64,000 nucleotides of DNA from Amycolatopsis coloradensis (GCF_001953865.1 NZ_MQUQ01000021.1:180509-244508), one strand, 5' to 3'; positions 34,217 through 43,572 are shown, counted from the stretch's first letter. Translations and numbers: made by a program. The notes: generated by a model from the sequence alone, not told the origin.

Positions 34217-35619
34217 GGCGGCCGGTGACGGCACCGGCGGGCGGATACCCTGCGCTCGTCGCGCTGGCCGCGCCGATCGCGGGGATTCAACTCGCGCAGG
34301 TGGCACTCACCAGCGTCGACCTGGCCATGTTGGGACTGCTGGGAGTGTCCGCGGTGGCGGCGGGCGGTCTGGCGCTCCTGCTCTACAACCAGGTTCGCAC
34401 CATGTGCGTTGGCATGGTCACTGGCGTCGGGAACCTGGTGGCCACTGCCGCGGGCGCGGGCGAACTGCGCACCGGCACGGACGCGCTCGACGACCGGGCG
34501 CGGGACGAGATCCGGTCACTGCTGCGGTCGGCGCTCCTGGTGGCCACGCTGGCGGCGACGGTGGGCGCGGCGGTCCTGTGCGGCATCGCCCTGGCCCTGC
34601 CGCTGCTGGGCCAGCGACCCGAGATCGTCTTACTCGCCCGCGCGATGATGTTCGCCCTCGCGGGTGGGCTGTTCCCCATGGTGTGGCTCAACGTGCTGAG
34701 ACAGTTCGCGGTCGGGATGCGCCGTCCCGGCTCGTTGCTGGCGGTGACGCTGGTGTCGATCGCGGTGAACGCGGGCTGCAACGCCGCGTTCATCTACGGC
34801 TGGGCAGGCCTGCCCCGGCTGGGCGTCGCCGGTGTGGGACTGTCGACGACAGTGGTCCAGTTCTTCACGCTCGCGGTGTTCGCCTCCACCATCCGCCGGG
34901 ACCCACGGCTGCGGACGATGGTGTCGCTCGCCGCGTGGCGAGCCGACCCGGCGGTGGTCCGACGCATCGCCCGGCACGGGACACCGATCTGCCTCACCTA
35001 CGGGTCGGAAGCCGCGATCACGTCGATCGCGACACTCCTGATGGGCGCGTTCGGGCCCGCGATGCTCGCGGCCTCCAACGTCGCCAACCAACTCGCGTAC
35101 ATCGTGTACCAGTGCAACATCGGCCTGTCGCAAGGCTCGTCGATACTGGTCAGCCGCGCGGTCGGACAGTCAGAACCCCAACTGGCACCGACAATCGCGC
35201 GGCGTGCACTGACACTGTCGTGGACCTTCATGGCGGTGGTGAGCCTGGGCTACGCGCTGGCGCCACTAGCCATGTTGTGGCCGTTCCTGCGCGACGAGAC
35301 CGACGCGGCGGTGCTCGGCACTGCCTCCACGCTGCTGCTGTTCGCCATCGCGCAGCAGTACTGCAAAGGCACCCAGAACGTCTTGGTCGGCCTGCTGCGG
35401 GGGCTCGGGGACACCGTCTCAGGCCTGCGGTGCACGCTTGTCGGGTACTGGGCTGTCGGCGTCCCGGCCATGGGGATGTGCGCCTACGTGCTCGGCTGGG
35501 GCGGTAAGGGCGTATGGACGGGACTGTGCGCGGGTTTCGCCGTAACCGCGGTCCTGCTCGCGCGCCGCTTCCGGTCCAGCCTCCAGTTACCGAAGCTGCC
35601 CTCTGGCGCCGCCCGCTAA
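34213..35619 (+). CDS. MATE family multidrug/metabolite exporter
   Basis: Integral membrane protein of 468 residues with twelve predicted hydrophobic segments and the twofold MATE layout. Segments such as IAGIQLAQVALTSVDLAMLG near the start and the mid-protein GTPICLTYGSEAAITSIATL are typical. It is a secondary exporter driven by sodium or proton gradients. The GTG at 34213 overlaps the stop of the PLP-enzyme gene, so it is the last gene of a tightly coupled four-gene operon and most likely exports the product of the three enzymes. A strong hairpin follows its stop. Confidence 0.92.
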   Translation: MRRPVTAPAGGYPALVALAAPIAGIQLAQVALTSVDLAMLGLLGVSAVAAGGLALLLYNQVRTMCVGMVTGVGNLVATAAGAGELRTGTDALDDRARDEIRSLLRSALLVATLAATVGAAVLCGIALALPLLGQRPEIVLLARAMMFALAGGLFPMVWLNVLRQFAVGMRRPGSLLAVTLVSIAVNAGCNAAFIYGWAGLPRLGVAGVGLSTTVVQFFTLAVFASTIRRDPRLRTMVSLAAWRADPAVVRRIARHGTPICLTYGSEAAITSIATLLMGAFGPAMLAASNVANQLAYIVYQCNIGLSQGSSILVSRAVGQSEPQLAPTIARRALTLSWTFMAVVSLGYALAPLAMLWPFLRDETDAAVLGTASTLLLFAIAQQYCKGTQNVLVGLLRGLGDTVSGLRCTLVGYWAVGVPAMGMCAYVLGWGGKGVWTGLCAGFAVTAVLLARRFRSSLQLPKLPSGAAR

Positions 35620-35631
35620 CGTCGCGCCTGG

Positions 35632-35667
35632 CTGATCACCTGGGTACGGCCGCGTCCAGGTGATCAG
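35632..35667 (+). terminator. Hairpin after the MATE gene
   Basis: A perfect 12-bp inverted repeat, CTGATCACCTGG at 35632-35643 and CCAGGTGATCAG at 35656-35667 with a 12-nt loop, 12 bp after the MATE stop. No T run follows, which is usual in high-GC actinomycetes. It probably ends the four-gene operon; a protein-binding role cannot be excluded. Confidence 0.6.
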
Positions 35668-35697
35668 ACCGGAAGGGCGTCTGCGGCGAGACGGTGA

Positions 35698-36270
35698 TCA
35701 CCAAGGCTCGCCCCGGTCGCTGCCCTCGAAGACCTCGCCACGTACCCGCTCGACCTCCGTGGTGCTGTACTCATCGACGTGGACCTGCGGGGGCGCCGTC
35801 TCGGTTCCGCTCGGTTCGATGACGCACGCTTCATTGGGCCAGCGCTCTTCTCCAAGGCATGCTTCTCGGAGAAGGTGGTCTTCGTGCACGCGGGGTTTCA
35901 CAGTATCGCCCGGTTCACCGACACCTGCTTCGCCGACGACGCGAAGTTCACGTCGACGCTGTTCGCCAAGACGAGTTCGTTCGCCCGCGCCCGGTTCGAA
36001 GGTGTGGCGGAGTTCGGCGGGGCGATGTTCACCGGCGATCCTGCGCTCGGGCATGCGGAGTTCGCGCGGCCGCACAAGCTCAACCTCAAGAACGCCAAGA
36101 TCGAGTTTGATCTACAGGCCTCCGGGCAACAGTGGGTTCCCGTCGATCCGCCGTACCCGCCGGGATGGACCGAAGTGACAGAGGAGCTGGTCGACAAGAC
36201 CCAGTCGCGAGTCGTCACCCTAGGGAAAGAACACTCCAATTCGGCAGCGATCGACGACGCTCCGGCATGA
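35698..36270 (+). pseudogene. Pentapeptide-repeat protein, 5'-truncated
   Basis: The coding-like frame runs from just after a stop at 35695-35697 to TGA at 36270. It opens with LEDLATYPLDLRGAVLIDVD and continues with LRGRRLGSARFDDARF, CFSEKVVFVHAGF, CFADDAKF and RFEGVAEFGGAMF: repeats of the A(D/N)LxX/AxF type that fold as a right-handed beta-helix. Repeat-like sequence extends upstream of the first usable start (GTG 35779, giving 163 residues), and no start codon precedes it, so the 5' end appears to be lost. A GTG-initiated short product is still possible. The function of the intact family member is unknown. Confidence 0.6.
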
Positions 36271-36319
36271 CCAGGCCTAGCCGAGGACTGCTCCGAGATC
36301 CAGGCCGGTCCAGCGAGCG

Positions 36320-36354
36320 CTGGGTGGCGGTGCTGCTTCGATACCGCCACCCAG
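36320..36354 (+). terminator. GC-rich hairpin downstream of the pentapeptide remnant
   Basis: CTGGGTGGCGGT at 36320-36331 pairs perfectly with ACCGCCACCCAG at 36343-36354 (12 bp, 11-nt loop), about 50 bp after the preceding stop. Probably a factor-independent terminator or an RNA structure left from it. The repeat also produces a misleading open frame on the opposite strand. Confidence 0.5.
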
Positions 36355-37039
36355 CTGGGTACCCACCCAGCCCAAGCGAGTCTCGGGCGCGCGGATCATC
36401 GCATCCAGCACCGACAATTCACGCAGGCCGCCGCCGACATGCTCCGGTGGAGGTCGCACTCCGGCACCTTCGTCATGGTCACTCTGGCGACCTGCTCATT
36501 CAGGCGCGCCGCGGCCACCTGGATCGGCGCTGGGGGGCGGTGTTCATACGTACAAAAGAAATCTGCAGTACTCGACAGGGCGTCCATGCCGCCGATCGGC
36601 CATGGCTTTGAACCTCGAGATGCACTTCGGTTCCTGCGTCGCTGAGCCGTTCTCGCTGGCGGGGTCCGCCCGATCCCGCACGTATCGGTCTACGGCAGCT
36701 CGCCCAGCTCCACGTGGCCGAACGGGGCTGTCGTTTGAGTCAAGGAAGCACCGTACGGGTGCCCTTTCGACAGACACCGTGCCCCTCGCCCTCGTAGAGC
36801 AAAGGCCCTGATTGACCGCACCCACCACGACCACCTACGAAGCGATCCACGTCGCGAAGCTCGCACCCGAAGACGACAGTCGCCGGCACGAGCGATCAGA
36901 GACGGTCCGATGGCGATACGTCAGTCGTGAGTGACGAGGTTCCCCACCGGGAGGGACCAAGCTCATTCCCGCGATGGATCTGCCGGTTTCGCGAAGCGGC
37001 CATGCTGGCGCCACAAGCATTCCGAGTGAGGGGGACCGG
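36355..37039. other. Gene-poor stretch before the serine hydrolase gene
   Basis: About 690 bp with only short frames on both strands and no recognisable domain. Frame quality changes often, as in decayed sequence. The last part (about 36950-37039) should hold the promoter and ribosome site of the serine hydrolase gene. Confidence 0.5.
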
Positions 37040-38173
37040 ATGAGCAAGCGGACCTGGTCGGGGTTGGCGGCAGTGATCATGATGGCGGTCGCGTCACCGC
37101 CAACCGCGACGGCGGTGGACGCCAATGTGGGGTTACAGCGGGACGTCGGTGCCGTTCATGCCGCCGGGGTCACCGGCGTGGCGGCGGCAATAACCGTCGG
37201 CGGTCGTGCTGTCCAGGCCCGCGCGGGCGTGGGCGACGTGCGGTCCGGCAGACCGGTTCCGTTCGAGGGCCGGTTCCGCGCGGGGAGCGTGACGAAAACA
37301 TTCGTGTCAGTCGTACTTCTGCAACTGGTCGGCGAAGGCAGGCTGACCCTCGAAGACACCGTGGACCAGTGGTTGCCCGGAGTTGTCAGCGCCAACGGCA
37401 ATGACGGCAGGAAAATCACGATTCGCCGGCTGCTTCAGCACACGAGCGGGTTGTCCGACTACCTGGGGCCGGGCGTCGCCCCGTCCACCGTCGCCGAATT
37501 CGACGAGCGGCGTTTCGACACTCACCGGCCGCGTGACCTGGTGGCCAAGGCGATCACTCGGCCGCCAAAGTTTCCGCCCGGGCGAGGCTGGGCATACAGC
37601 AACACCAACTACGTTCTCGCCGGGATGGTGATCCACAGCATCACCGGGCGCACGTGGGCGACCGAGGTACGCGACCGGCTGGTGCGCAGGCTGAGCCTGA
37701 CCGGCACTAGCGTTCCGGGAACATCGCCGTTGCTCTTGGGCCCGCATTCCCGGGGCTACGAACACCACCCGGACGGTTCCCACTTCGACGTCACGATCGT
37801 GAATCCGTCGTTGTTCGATGCCGCGGGTGCTCTGATCACCACCGCAAACGACCTCAACCGGTTCGCCGCCGCGCTGGCCGGTGGAAGACTCCTGCGCCAG
37901 GCGCAACAAGCCGAACTGGTCCGGCTCGATCCGCACAGCGGAGGTTACGCTCTCGGCATCGGCATACTGACGGCTTCATGCGGTATCGAGTACTTGTCCC
38001 ACAACGGTGTCGTCTACGGCTATTACACCCTTTTCGGGGTCACTACCGATGGCGAGCGCAGCGTCACGGTCAGCGCGACCACTCTGGGGTTGCTTCCTTC
38101 CCTATGGAACCCGGAGCCGGCGCTGAGAGCCGTGAGCAGGCTCGTCGACAACGCCATCTGCGCGCGTCGCTAA
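37040..38173 (+). CDS. Secreted serine hydrolase, beta-lactamase/D-Ala-D-Ala carboxypeptidase family
   Basis: Protein of 377 residues of the class C beta-lactamase-like fold. A signal peptide is visible: MSKRTWSGLAAVIMMAVAS followed by an Ala-rich cleavage region near residue 27. The active-site motifs are in order: SxxK as GSVTKTF near 95, YxN as AYSNTNY near 190, and a C-terminal LSHNGVVYG (HxG). It is expected to act outside the membrane on D-amino-acid peptides, esters or related substrates. The ATG at 37040 has an excellent ribosome site (GAGGGGGA). It stands alone. Resistance to a beta-lactam is possible but esterase or DD-peptidase roles are at least as likely for this family. Confidence 0.9.
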   Translation: MSKRTWSGLAAVIMMAVASPPTATAVDANVGLQRDVGAVHAAGVTGVAAAITVGGRAVQARAGVGDVRSGRPVPFEGRFRAGSVTKTFVSVVLLQLVGEGRLTLEDTVDQWLPGVVSANGNDGRKITIRRLLQHTSGLSDYLGPGVAPSTVAEFDERRFDTHRPRDLVAKAITRPPKFPPGRGWAYSNTNYVLAGMVIHSITGRTWATEVRDRLVRRLSLTGTSVPGTSPLLLGPHSRGYEHHPDGSHFDVTIVNPSLFDAAGALITTANDLNRFAAALAGGRLLRQAQQAELVRLDPHSGGYALGIGILTASCGIEYLSHNGVVYGYYTLFGVTTDGERSVTVSATTLGLLPSLWNPEPALRAVSRLVDNAICARR

Positions 38174-39558
38174 GGGTTCCGTTCGAAGCAGCCTAGGTGT
38201 GATGTCCGGAGAAGCTCGCCTCCGAAAGGCCGTTTGGGTTCGTGATACTTCCAGCGGCCAATCGGCTACGCGAACTCACCACCCGCCGACGCGGGTACGC
38301 GACCCGATTTGCCGTCCTCTCCCCCACGGCACGCCGCCTGTCCTGCCGTCGGTGACTTGCGAGTGCCATCGGAGCCCGCTCTACGTGGCGTTCTCCCAGG
38401 CGCGGATCACCGACGCCGCTGAGGTCGCCGCGGCGCTTACCGCCCCGCTCGGCTCGGACCGTCCTCGGACGTAGGACGCCGTTCCCCTCCTCTAGCTCCG
38501 ACGGCGCGCCACCGAATGCCTAGGCCGATGTCCTGAACTGTGTGAGTCAACAGTGGGCGGGACGGCTGTGGGTACTGAGCCAGTCGGCGATGACAGTGAC
38601 GACTTCGGGGTCCACGTCGTGCGGATGTGTGTAGTCCTCGGGCATTGGCCAGCTGGTAATCCCGCTCTCTTCGCATGAAAAGCATGAGCAGATCCAGCGG
38701 CGGGCGAAAGATCCGGGCTGTCCACCAGTTTTCGCGTGTTCGGTGGCTGCTTCGACGGTGGGCAGCAGCCAACGCATCACGCGTTTCCGGCGGCAACACG
38801 CGAGCGAGCACTCTCGCTGCCGTAGGGTCGGTCTCCCTCAAGTGCGGCCACCGCGAGCTTCTCGGCGGAAGCGCAGCACCGCGCGGCTGATCCTCACCGT
38901 GTCCGGCGATCTCGTCTCCGCGGCCTCTGCGCCGCGGGTGCGGCAACCTCACTCCGCGCGTGCCCGCAACCACGTGGTCGTCCTCCCCCAAGTGGTCTAC
39001 CTCGGGGTGGTCTGGTCGCGGATGCTGGAGACCGCCGGGGACGGGCTGCGCATCGCCCCTGCATCTGCGCCTGCCGATGTGCACACTGCTGATCCCGGTC
39101 CGGCTCGTGGTCATGCACGCACAGCGGCGATCGCCGGGCCACAGCAGGGAAACGACGGGTAGATCTCCGCGTGCGGGCGCGCGATGTCGTGCGTTCCAGC
39201 GAGGTAGACGACGCGGTCGCAACCGGCCCGCGTCGGTCAAGATCCGGCAGTGGGCGATCGCGTCCAAGGAGCGGCTTGGCGCGGCGGCCAGAACCGCGCG
39301 AACCTCCGCGCGGCGGAACCCGGTGCGGGTACGTCAGCCCATGCGGTCAGCATTGCCGGGTGCACTCGCGCAGCATCGCCACGTTTCCTTCGTCGCTATC
39401 GATTTTCGCGGTTGACAGGCGGGTGCGGTAGCGGGCGGTCATCGACGAATGGATCGGGTGCACCGGCTGGTCGGCAGGAGACGCCTTCCACCAGCAGACC
39501 AGACAAGGACTCAAGCCTGTGCTCGCGGTACCTACGGCACAGGTCTTCGCGGTGCGAC
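38174..39558. other. Long stretch without a supported gene
   Basis: About 1.4 kb. Short coding-like pieces occur in several frames but none forms a gene with start, ribosome site and recognisable domain. The best are on the minus strand: 38547-38780 (77 codons, ending ADWLSTHSRPAHC) and a piece near 39354-39450 (MTARYRTRLSTAKIDSDEGN). Frames switch within tens of bases, which suggests decayed genes rather than random sequence. No insertion sequence ends were recognised. Confidence 0.5.
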
Positions 39559-40563
39559 TCAGCCGGTCACGGTCACCCCTTCCGGCTGCTGGCCGACGGG
39601 CACCAGTGCGATTTGCTTCGCTGTGGCGGTGTCGATCACCGACATCGTGTTCGAAGCGGTGTTGGTGATGTAGACGAAGCTGTTGTCAGGGGCCGCGGCG
39701 GCTCCCTCCGGCCGTCGGTTCACCGGGGAGGTGGAAGTGGTGCCCGCGTTCGGGAAGTTGATGACCGAAATGGTGTCGGCGCCCGCGTTGGCGACGTAGA
39801 CGACATCGCGTGGCGTCACCGACAAGCCCATGGGCGCGTCGCCGACCGGGATCGTGGCGTTGGGGCGGCCGGACGTGGCACCGGCGACGGTGACCGTGTC
39901 ATCGCCGGTGTTGGCGACGTAGATCCGGTCGCCGCGTGCCCCGATGGTGATGCCTGCCGGGAAGCGGCCGACCGGGATCGTGCCGACGGGCTTGTTGATC
40001 CTCGTGTCGATCACCGTCACACTCGCCGCGCCGTTGTTCGTGACGTAGACGCGGCTGCCGTCCGGACTGGCGATCGGCGTGTGCGGGAAGCGACCGACCG
40101 GGATTTCGGCGACCGGCTTCTGCGTGGCGATGTCGATCACCGTGACCGAGTCGGAGCCGAAGTTGGAAACGTAGGCGTACGCGCCCGTGGCCGCCACGCC
40201 GAACGGTTGGTCGCCGACCGGGATCGTGGCGGCGACGATCTGCGTGCGGGTGTCCAGAACAGACACGGAGTCGGACTGCTCGTTGGTGACGTAGACCAGA
40301 TCACCGTTCGGCGTCGCGCCCACTCCCACCGGGCCGTCACCGACGCCAACGGTCGCGATCACCTCGCCGAGCCGGGTGTCGTAGACGGTGACGTTGTCCG
40401 ATCCGGTATTGGCCACGAATACGAGAACCTGCGGCGGGTAGGCGGCAGCCGGAACCTGGACCATCAAGGCGACGGCGACCACCATAATGGTGACGAGGGA
40501 ACGGGCGGGTGACCGCAGGACCCACCCAGAGTTGGATGTACGCCTTCTCCAAAGAGCAGGCAT
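39559..40563 (-). CDS. Secreted YVTN/YncE-type beta-propeller protein
   Basis: Protein of 334 residues made of about seven repeats of roughly 42 residues with the 40-residue YVTN signature: FVANTGSDNVTVYDT, YVTNEQSDSVSVLDT, YVSNFGSDSVTVIDI, YVTNNGAASVTVIDT, YVANTGDDTVTV and so on, each followed by an IPVG-type strand. This predicts a closed seven-bladed propeller. A signal peptide precedes it (SLVTIMVVAVALMVQVPAAA), so it is exported. The ATG at 40563 has a GAGGAG ribosome site; the longer open frame upstream is not used. Family members bind partners or ligands at the cell surface; the role here is unknown. It is monocistronic. Confidence 0.88.
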   Translation of the reverse strand: MPALWRRRTSNSGWVLRSPARSLVTIMVVAVALMVQVPAAAYPPQVLVFVANTGSDNVTVYDTRLGEVIATVGVGDGPVGVGATPNGDLVYVTNEQSDSVSVLDTRTQIVAATIPVGDQPFGVAATGAYAYVSNFGSDSVTVIDIATQKPVAEIPVGRFPHTPIASPDGSRVYVTNNGAASVTVIDTRINKPVGTIPVGRFPAGITIGARGDRIYVANTGDDTVTVAGATSGRPNATIPVGDAPMGLSVTPRDVVYVANAGADTISVINFPNAGTTSTSPVNRRPEGAAAAPDNSFVYITNTASNTMSVIDTATAKQIALVPVGQQPEGVTVTG

Positions 40564-40990
40564 GAACGGCTCCTCTATGACGGTAAACGGGTGCGAAAAG
40601 CGAAAAGAGCAGATAGCGACCGGATGGTGCCGAGGCGGTGGCCAGTGCACCCACGGCGCGGATGCTGGTGAGCGTCCGAACGTGCCGTCGCTCGTCACCC
40701 TAACGACCCAGGCTTTGACTTCGCTGCGTGAAAGTCACAGGTCCCACACGTTGAGTGACAGAGGTACCACCTGTGCGTGACGATTCGGACTTTCCGTTAC
40801 CGCCGACAACGTTTCATTTATGCATGTACGCGAATAGGCCAAGGAGGCGATCACACGTACAGGCAGGATCCGACGGATCCACAAGGGACAGTGGTCCAAA
40901 GGGAAAGCAATGTTCGCGCACGATGGTGGCCTGACTTTCGCGCGCCTCCGTCACCGACTGTCAGCGTGGCTGTTTCGGCTCACCCATTGA
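40564..40990. other. Intergenic region upstream of the beta-propeller gene
   Basis: About 430 bp. It must contain the leftward promoter of the propeller gene. Nothing else was recognised; the open frames here are short and arginine-rich shadows. Confidence 0.5.
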
Positions 40991-41188
40991 GCTACGGGCC
41001 TTCCCGCCGCTTTGACCGCCGAAGGCGGCGTCGTCCTGCCTGACACCGAACGCCCCGGCCTGCTCAGCAACCCCGAGCAGGTCCAGGACTTCGTCAAGGC
41101 CTACGGCCTGACTCCCATACAAGTCGATCTGGTGATAGACCTGTGGAACACGCTGCAACAGGCAGCCGAGGGGCACTCGCTCCGCTAG
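40991..41188 (+). pseudogene. C-terminal fragment of an unrecognised protein
   Basis: Open frame of 65 codons after an in-frame stop, reading GLPAALTAEGGVVLPDTERP and, further on, VQDFVKAYGLTPIQVDLVID before TAG. Codon choice and amino acid pattern look genuine, but there is no ATG or GTG; only a TTG near 41011 could start it. It may be the tail of a lost gene or a small TTG-started protein of about 59 residues. The family is not recognised. Confidence 0.35.
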
Positions 41189-41254
41189 CGCTGTGAGCGA
41201 GGCCAGGAGCGCACCAATCCCGGAAGGGTGGAAGTCCTGCGAGTTCTTTGTTTT

Positions 41255-41371
41255 ATGCCGCAAGACACTGTCGAGATCGGCAACGAGAACGTGTGTTTCT
41301 ACGAACCGGACGAGCACATCGCCGCCCGCCCGACAATCCTTGGCCGAACTGCTCGCCGCAACACCAGCTAA
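41255..41371 (+). CDS. Possible 38-residue protein, unknown
   Basis: ATG at 41255 to TAA at 41371, starting MPQDTVEIGNENVCFYEPDE. The acidic, well-balanced composition contrasts with the arginine-rich shadows around it, which is the only support. No ribosome site is evident. It could be the N-terminal remnant of a longer gene. Confidence 0.25.
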   Translation: MPQDTVEIGNENVCFYEPDEHIAARPTILGRTARRNTS

Positions 41372-41396
41372 ACCTGGTTGTCGCACTACGTCCTGA

Positions 41397-41555
41397 GTGA
41401 TCCGGCTCGCGGTCATGCTGCTGATCCAGTTCACGGTGCTGGTGTTCGGTGTGCTGTACGCGCTGGTTTTCCTGGCCGCCAAGATCCCCGCCGCGACACC
41501 CCTGGTCGTGGCTGGGCTGCTCTCGCCGCTGCTAAATGTGATCCGCGCGGCTTGA
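41397..41555 (+). CDS. Small membrane protein of 52 residues
   Basis: GTG at 41397 to TGA at 41555. The product is MIRLAVMLLIQFTVLVFGVL and continues YALVFLAAKIPAATPLVVAG, with two hydrophobic segments separated by KIP and a short tail LLNVIRAA. It ends 3 bp before the converging stop of the minus-strand gene. Small double-spanning proteins of this sort occur on actinomycete mobile elements, but no family can be named. Confidence 0.45.
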   Translation: MIRLAVMLLIQFTVLVFGVLYALVFLAAKIPAATPLVVAGLLSPLLNVIRAA

Positions 41556-41558
41556 TGA

Positions 41559-42074
41559 TCACTCGCTGCCGATTTCCTTACGGAGCGACGTGGTGAACGC
41601 GCGCAGTGCCGCGATGGTCTTGTCTTTGTGCTCCCGGTCACCGGTCTTCGCGCGCCAACATGACTTGACGAAAGCGTCCGCGTGATCACGAGTCTCCTGA
41701 GCGCACAGCAAGTGAATGGCCGCGCGGTTCTTCTGCAACTGGGTCTGCCACTCACGCAGCTCGCCTGGTTCGAATGATTCGAGCAAGACTTTGTTGCCGT
41801 GGCGGAGCTCGAAGATGTTGGTGCCCGCGCTGACCAACTCGGCGGCACCGGTCAGTTTCTGATCGCGCAGCCATCGCTGCTGCTCACCCCTGCTCTTGAT
41901 CCAAGCCCCGAGCAGGGCACCCGAGAAACCGAACAGCGCACCGATGACTCCAGCCAAGACAGCGATCACACACAAAAGGCTAGGTGACCGGCGCGCTGGC
42001 GGCTCGCGCTTTCGGAGTAATGACGCAGACGCCAGTACCGGCCTCGGGTCGTTACACCGAGGAGCGGGCGTCAC
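41559..42074 (-). CDS. Membrane-anchored protein of unknown function
   Basis: Open frame of 171 residues with one N-terminal membrane segment (LLCVIAVLAGVIGALFGFSG) followed by a basic, helical cytoplasmic part (WIKSRGEQQRWLRDQKLTGA) with a possible coiled coil. The start is uncertain: the ATG at 42074 gives 38 extra residues before the membrane segment, while a GTG within it (at VIAVLAG) is possible. The layout, a single anchor plus a 110-residue helical domain, resembles small actinobacterial proteins annotated only as hypothetical. It converges with the 52-residue membrane protein. Confidence 0.6.
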   Translation of the reverse strand: MTPAPRCNDPRPVLASASLLRKREPPARRSPSLLCVIAVLAGVIGALFGFSGALLGAWIKSRGEQQRWLRDQKLTGAAELVSAGTNIFELRHGNKVLLESFEPGELREWQTQLQKNRAAIHLLCAQETRDHADAFVKSCWRAKTGDREHKDKTIAALRAFTTSLRKEIGSE

Positions 42075-42351
42075 GACCCGGATCGGCGAGCCGTGATCGC
42101 GTGGGGCCGGATCATCCCGGACCTCCCGCTACCTGATGGGCCGCACGGCGGGTTGCCAGCGGGCGAGGACGTCGACTCCGGTTGATCATCGACGCGGCAT
42201 AGCGTTTGCCCAACACGAGTGATCTCCTTCCCGTCCCGCCGTCATACGACAGACCGGGTGTGTCCCGTGTGTCGTGAACGCGCACGAAACACTGGCCACG
42301 CGCCGGTTCTGGGGGTGTCGGGTGACCCGTTTGGACCGGGACGCTCGCGGA

Positions 42352-42385
42352 AAGGGGCACTGGGATCGCTGTCCCTGTGCCCCTT
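42352..42385 (-). terminator. Terminator hairpin downstream of the IniB-like gene
   Basis: AAGGGGCAC at 42352-42360 pairs with GTGCCCCTT at 42377-42385, and an inner GGGA/TCCC pair extends the stem. It lies about 20 bp past the leftward IniB-like stop. On the minus strand it is followed by TTTCC, a weak T run. The other part of the 42075-42403 gap holds nothing recognisable. Confidence 0.7.
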
Positions 42386-42403
42386 CACCTGGTCACGCCT
42401 GGG

Positions 42404-43291
42404 TCACTCGGAGACGTGCACGTCGTTTCCGGAGCCGATGGTGAGGTGGCTCAGGTCGGCCGCGATGCCACCGCCGAGCGCGCCGTTGCCGATGTTGCTG
42501 ACGACGTCGTGGACGTCGTTGACCGAGGCGGCGTGCGAGCCGATGTCGCCGACATGGCTGGTGACATCGCCGATGTGGTTGGTCACGTTGCCGACGGCCG
42601 ATTCGTTCGCGATGTCGTTGAGGTGCGTCGTGACGTTCCCGGCGACATCGCCGACGCCGTGCGTGGTGACGCCTCCGATGGTGTTCCCCAGGCCGGTGTC
42701 GAGGCCCAGCGTGCCGGTGAGGTCGCCGACTGTCGAGCCGACGCCCTGGGTGCCCTCGATCGCCGAGTTCAGGCCGGAGACATCCTGCAGGCCGGCCGTG
42801 AGGTCGCCGCCGTCAAGCGCTCCGGTGACGTCTCCACCGGCGACGTCTCCGACTGCACCGGTGACCGCGCCGACGGGGGCGATCTCACCGCCGCCGACGT
42901 TGTCGATGTCGCCGGCGAGGTCGCCCGCCGTGGTGAACGGGGCCGCGGCGTTCTGGGTGATGGCGGTCATCCCGCCGACCGCGCCGAGCACGTTGTTCTC
43001 GGTGGTGTTGTCACCGAGCGCGAGGTTCTGGGTGAGCGCCTGGAGCTGCTCGATCGCGCCGGCCTGACCGGAGGTGATCGAGTCGAGGTCCAGGCCGTTC
43101 TGCCCGCCGAGGGAGTTCACCGGCGCGTAGTCGAGGACCAGCGGCAGGACGTCGTGCAGATCCGCGCCGGAGATGTCACCGAGGCCGGCGTCGGTCAACA
43201 TCTGCTGCGGGTTGTTCCCGAAGGACTCACGGGCGGACGGGTCGTTGAGCAGGTTGAGGGTGAAGTCGTACAGCGACTGCGTGGGGTTCAT
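42404..43291 (-). CDS. IniB N-terminal domain-containing protein
   Basis: Protein of 295 residues. The N-terminal 45 residues, MNPTQSLYDFTLNLLNDPSA and on to the NPQQMLTDAGL block, match the short domain that opens mycobacterial IniB. The rest is a low-complexity Gly/Val/Asp/Thr-rich region with many GDV, GNV and HIGDV-type repeats and almost no Lys, Arg or Cys, so an extended or repeat-fold surface protein is likely. In mycobacteria iniB is the first gene of an operon induced by cell-wall-active drugs. Here the dynamin-like iniA and iniC genes are not adjacent. The ATG at 43291 faces a divergently transcribed LuxR-type gene. Confidence 0.8.
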   Translation of the reverse strand: MNPTQSLYDFTLNLLNDPSARESFGNNPQQMLTDAGLGDISGADLHDVLPLVLDYAPVNSLGGQNGLDLDSITSGQAGAIEQLQALTQNLALGDNTTENNVLGAVGGMTAITQNAAAPFTTAGDLAGDIDNVGGGEIAPVGAVTGAVGDVAGGDVTGALDGGDLTAGLQDVSGLNSAIEGTQGVGSTVGDLTGTLGLDTGLGNTIGGVTTHGVGDVAGNVTTHLNDIANESAVGNVTNHIGDVTSHVGDIGSHAASVNDVHDVVSNIGNGALGGGIAADLSHLTIGSGNDVHVSE

Positions 43292-43572
43292 CGACCGGGC
43301 TCTCTGTGGGGAACGGTGAAGCCGATGGCAACCGGGCTATCGGCCGGATCGACGTTAGGTCCCGACCGGGGTGCCGGACATCGGGTGTGACGCCTGATGG
43401 TGATCTCGAGAACCCCTGAGGGGAGTCGATCACCCGATAGGGGATCTCTCGGGGGTGTGACCCGGCTCTCATTCGACAACAGGGAGTCATCGCGCCCATC
43501 CGGCGGGAAGCGCGGCTCGAAACTCCACCGTGTGGTCTTTGGGGGCCGCCTGACGCGGGAGGGGGCATCACG
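43292..43572. promoter_or_regulatory. Divergent promoter between IniB-like and LuxR-type genes, with inverted repeats
   Basis: 281 bp shared by two divergent genes. A perfect palindrome CCCCTGAGGGG lies at 43413-43423, followed by a second GC-rich repeat (CCCGATAGGGG region, 43433-43443) about 20 bp away. These are candidate operator sites for the adjacent LuxR-type protein. The strong ribosome site GGGAGGGGG (43557-43565) precedes the regulator start. Confidence 0.5.

Noticed and set aside
36277..36459. A 60-codon minus-strand frame with plausible codons.
   Set aside because: Its central part is produced by a 12-bp perfect inverted repeat, so the coding appearance is due to a hairpin; no ribosome site.
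39250..40512. A 420-codon plus-strand frame rich in DVDDR-type repeats.
   Set aside because: It is the antisense shadow of the YVTN propeller repeats encoded on the minus strand, which has a signal peptide and ribosome site.
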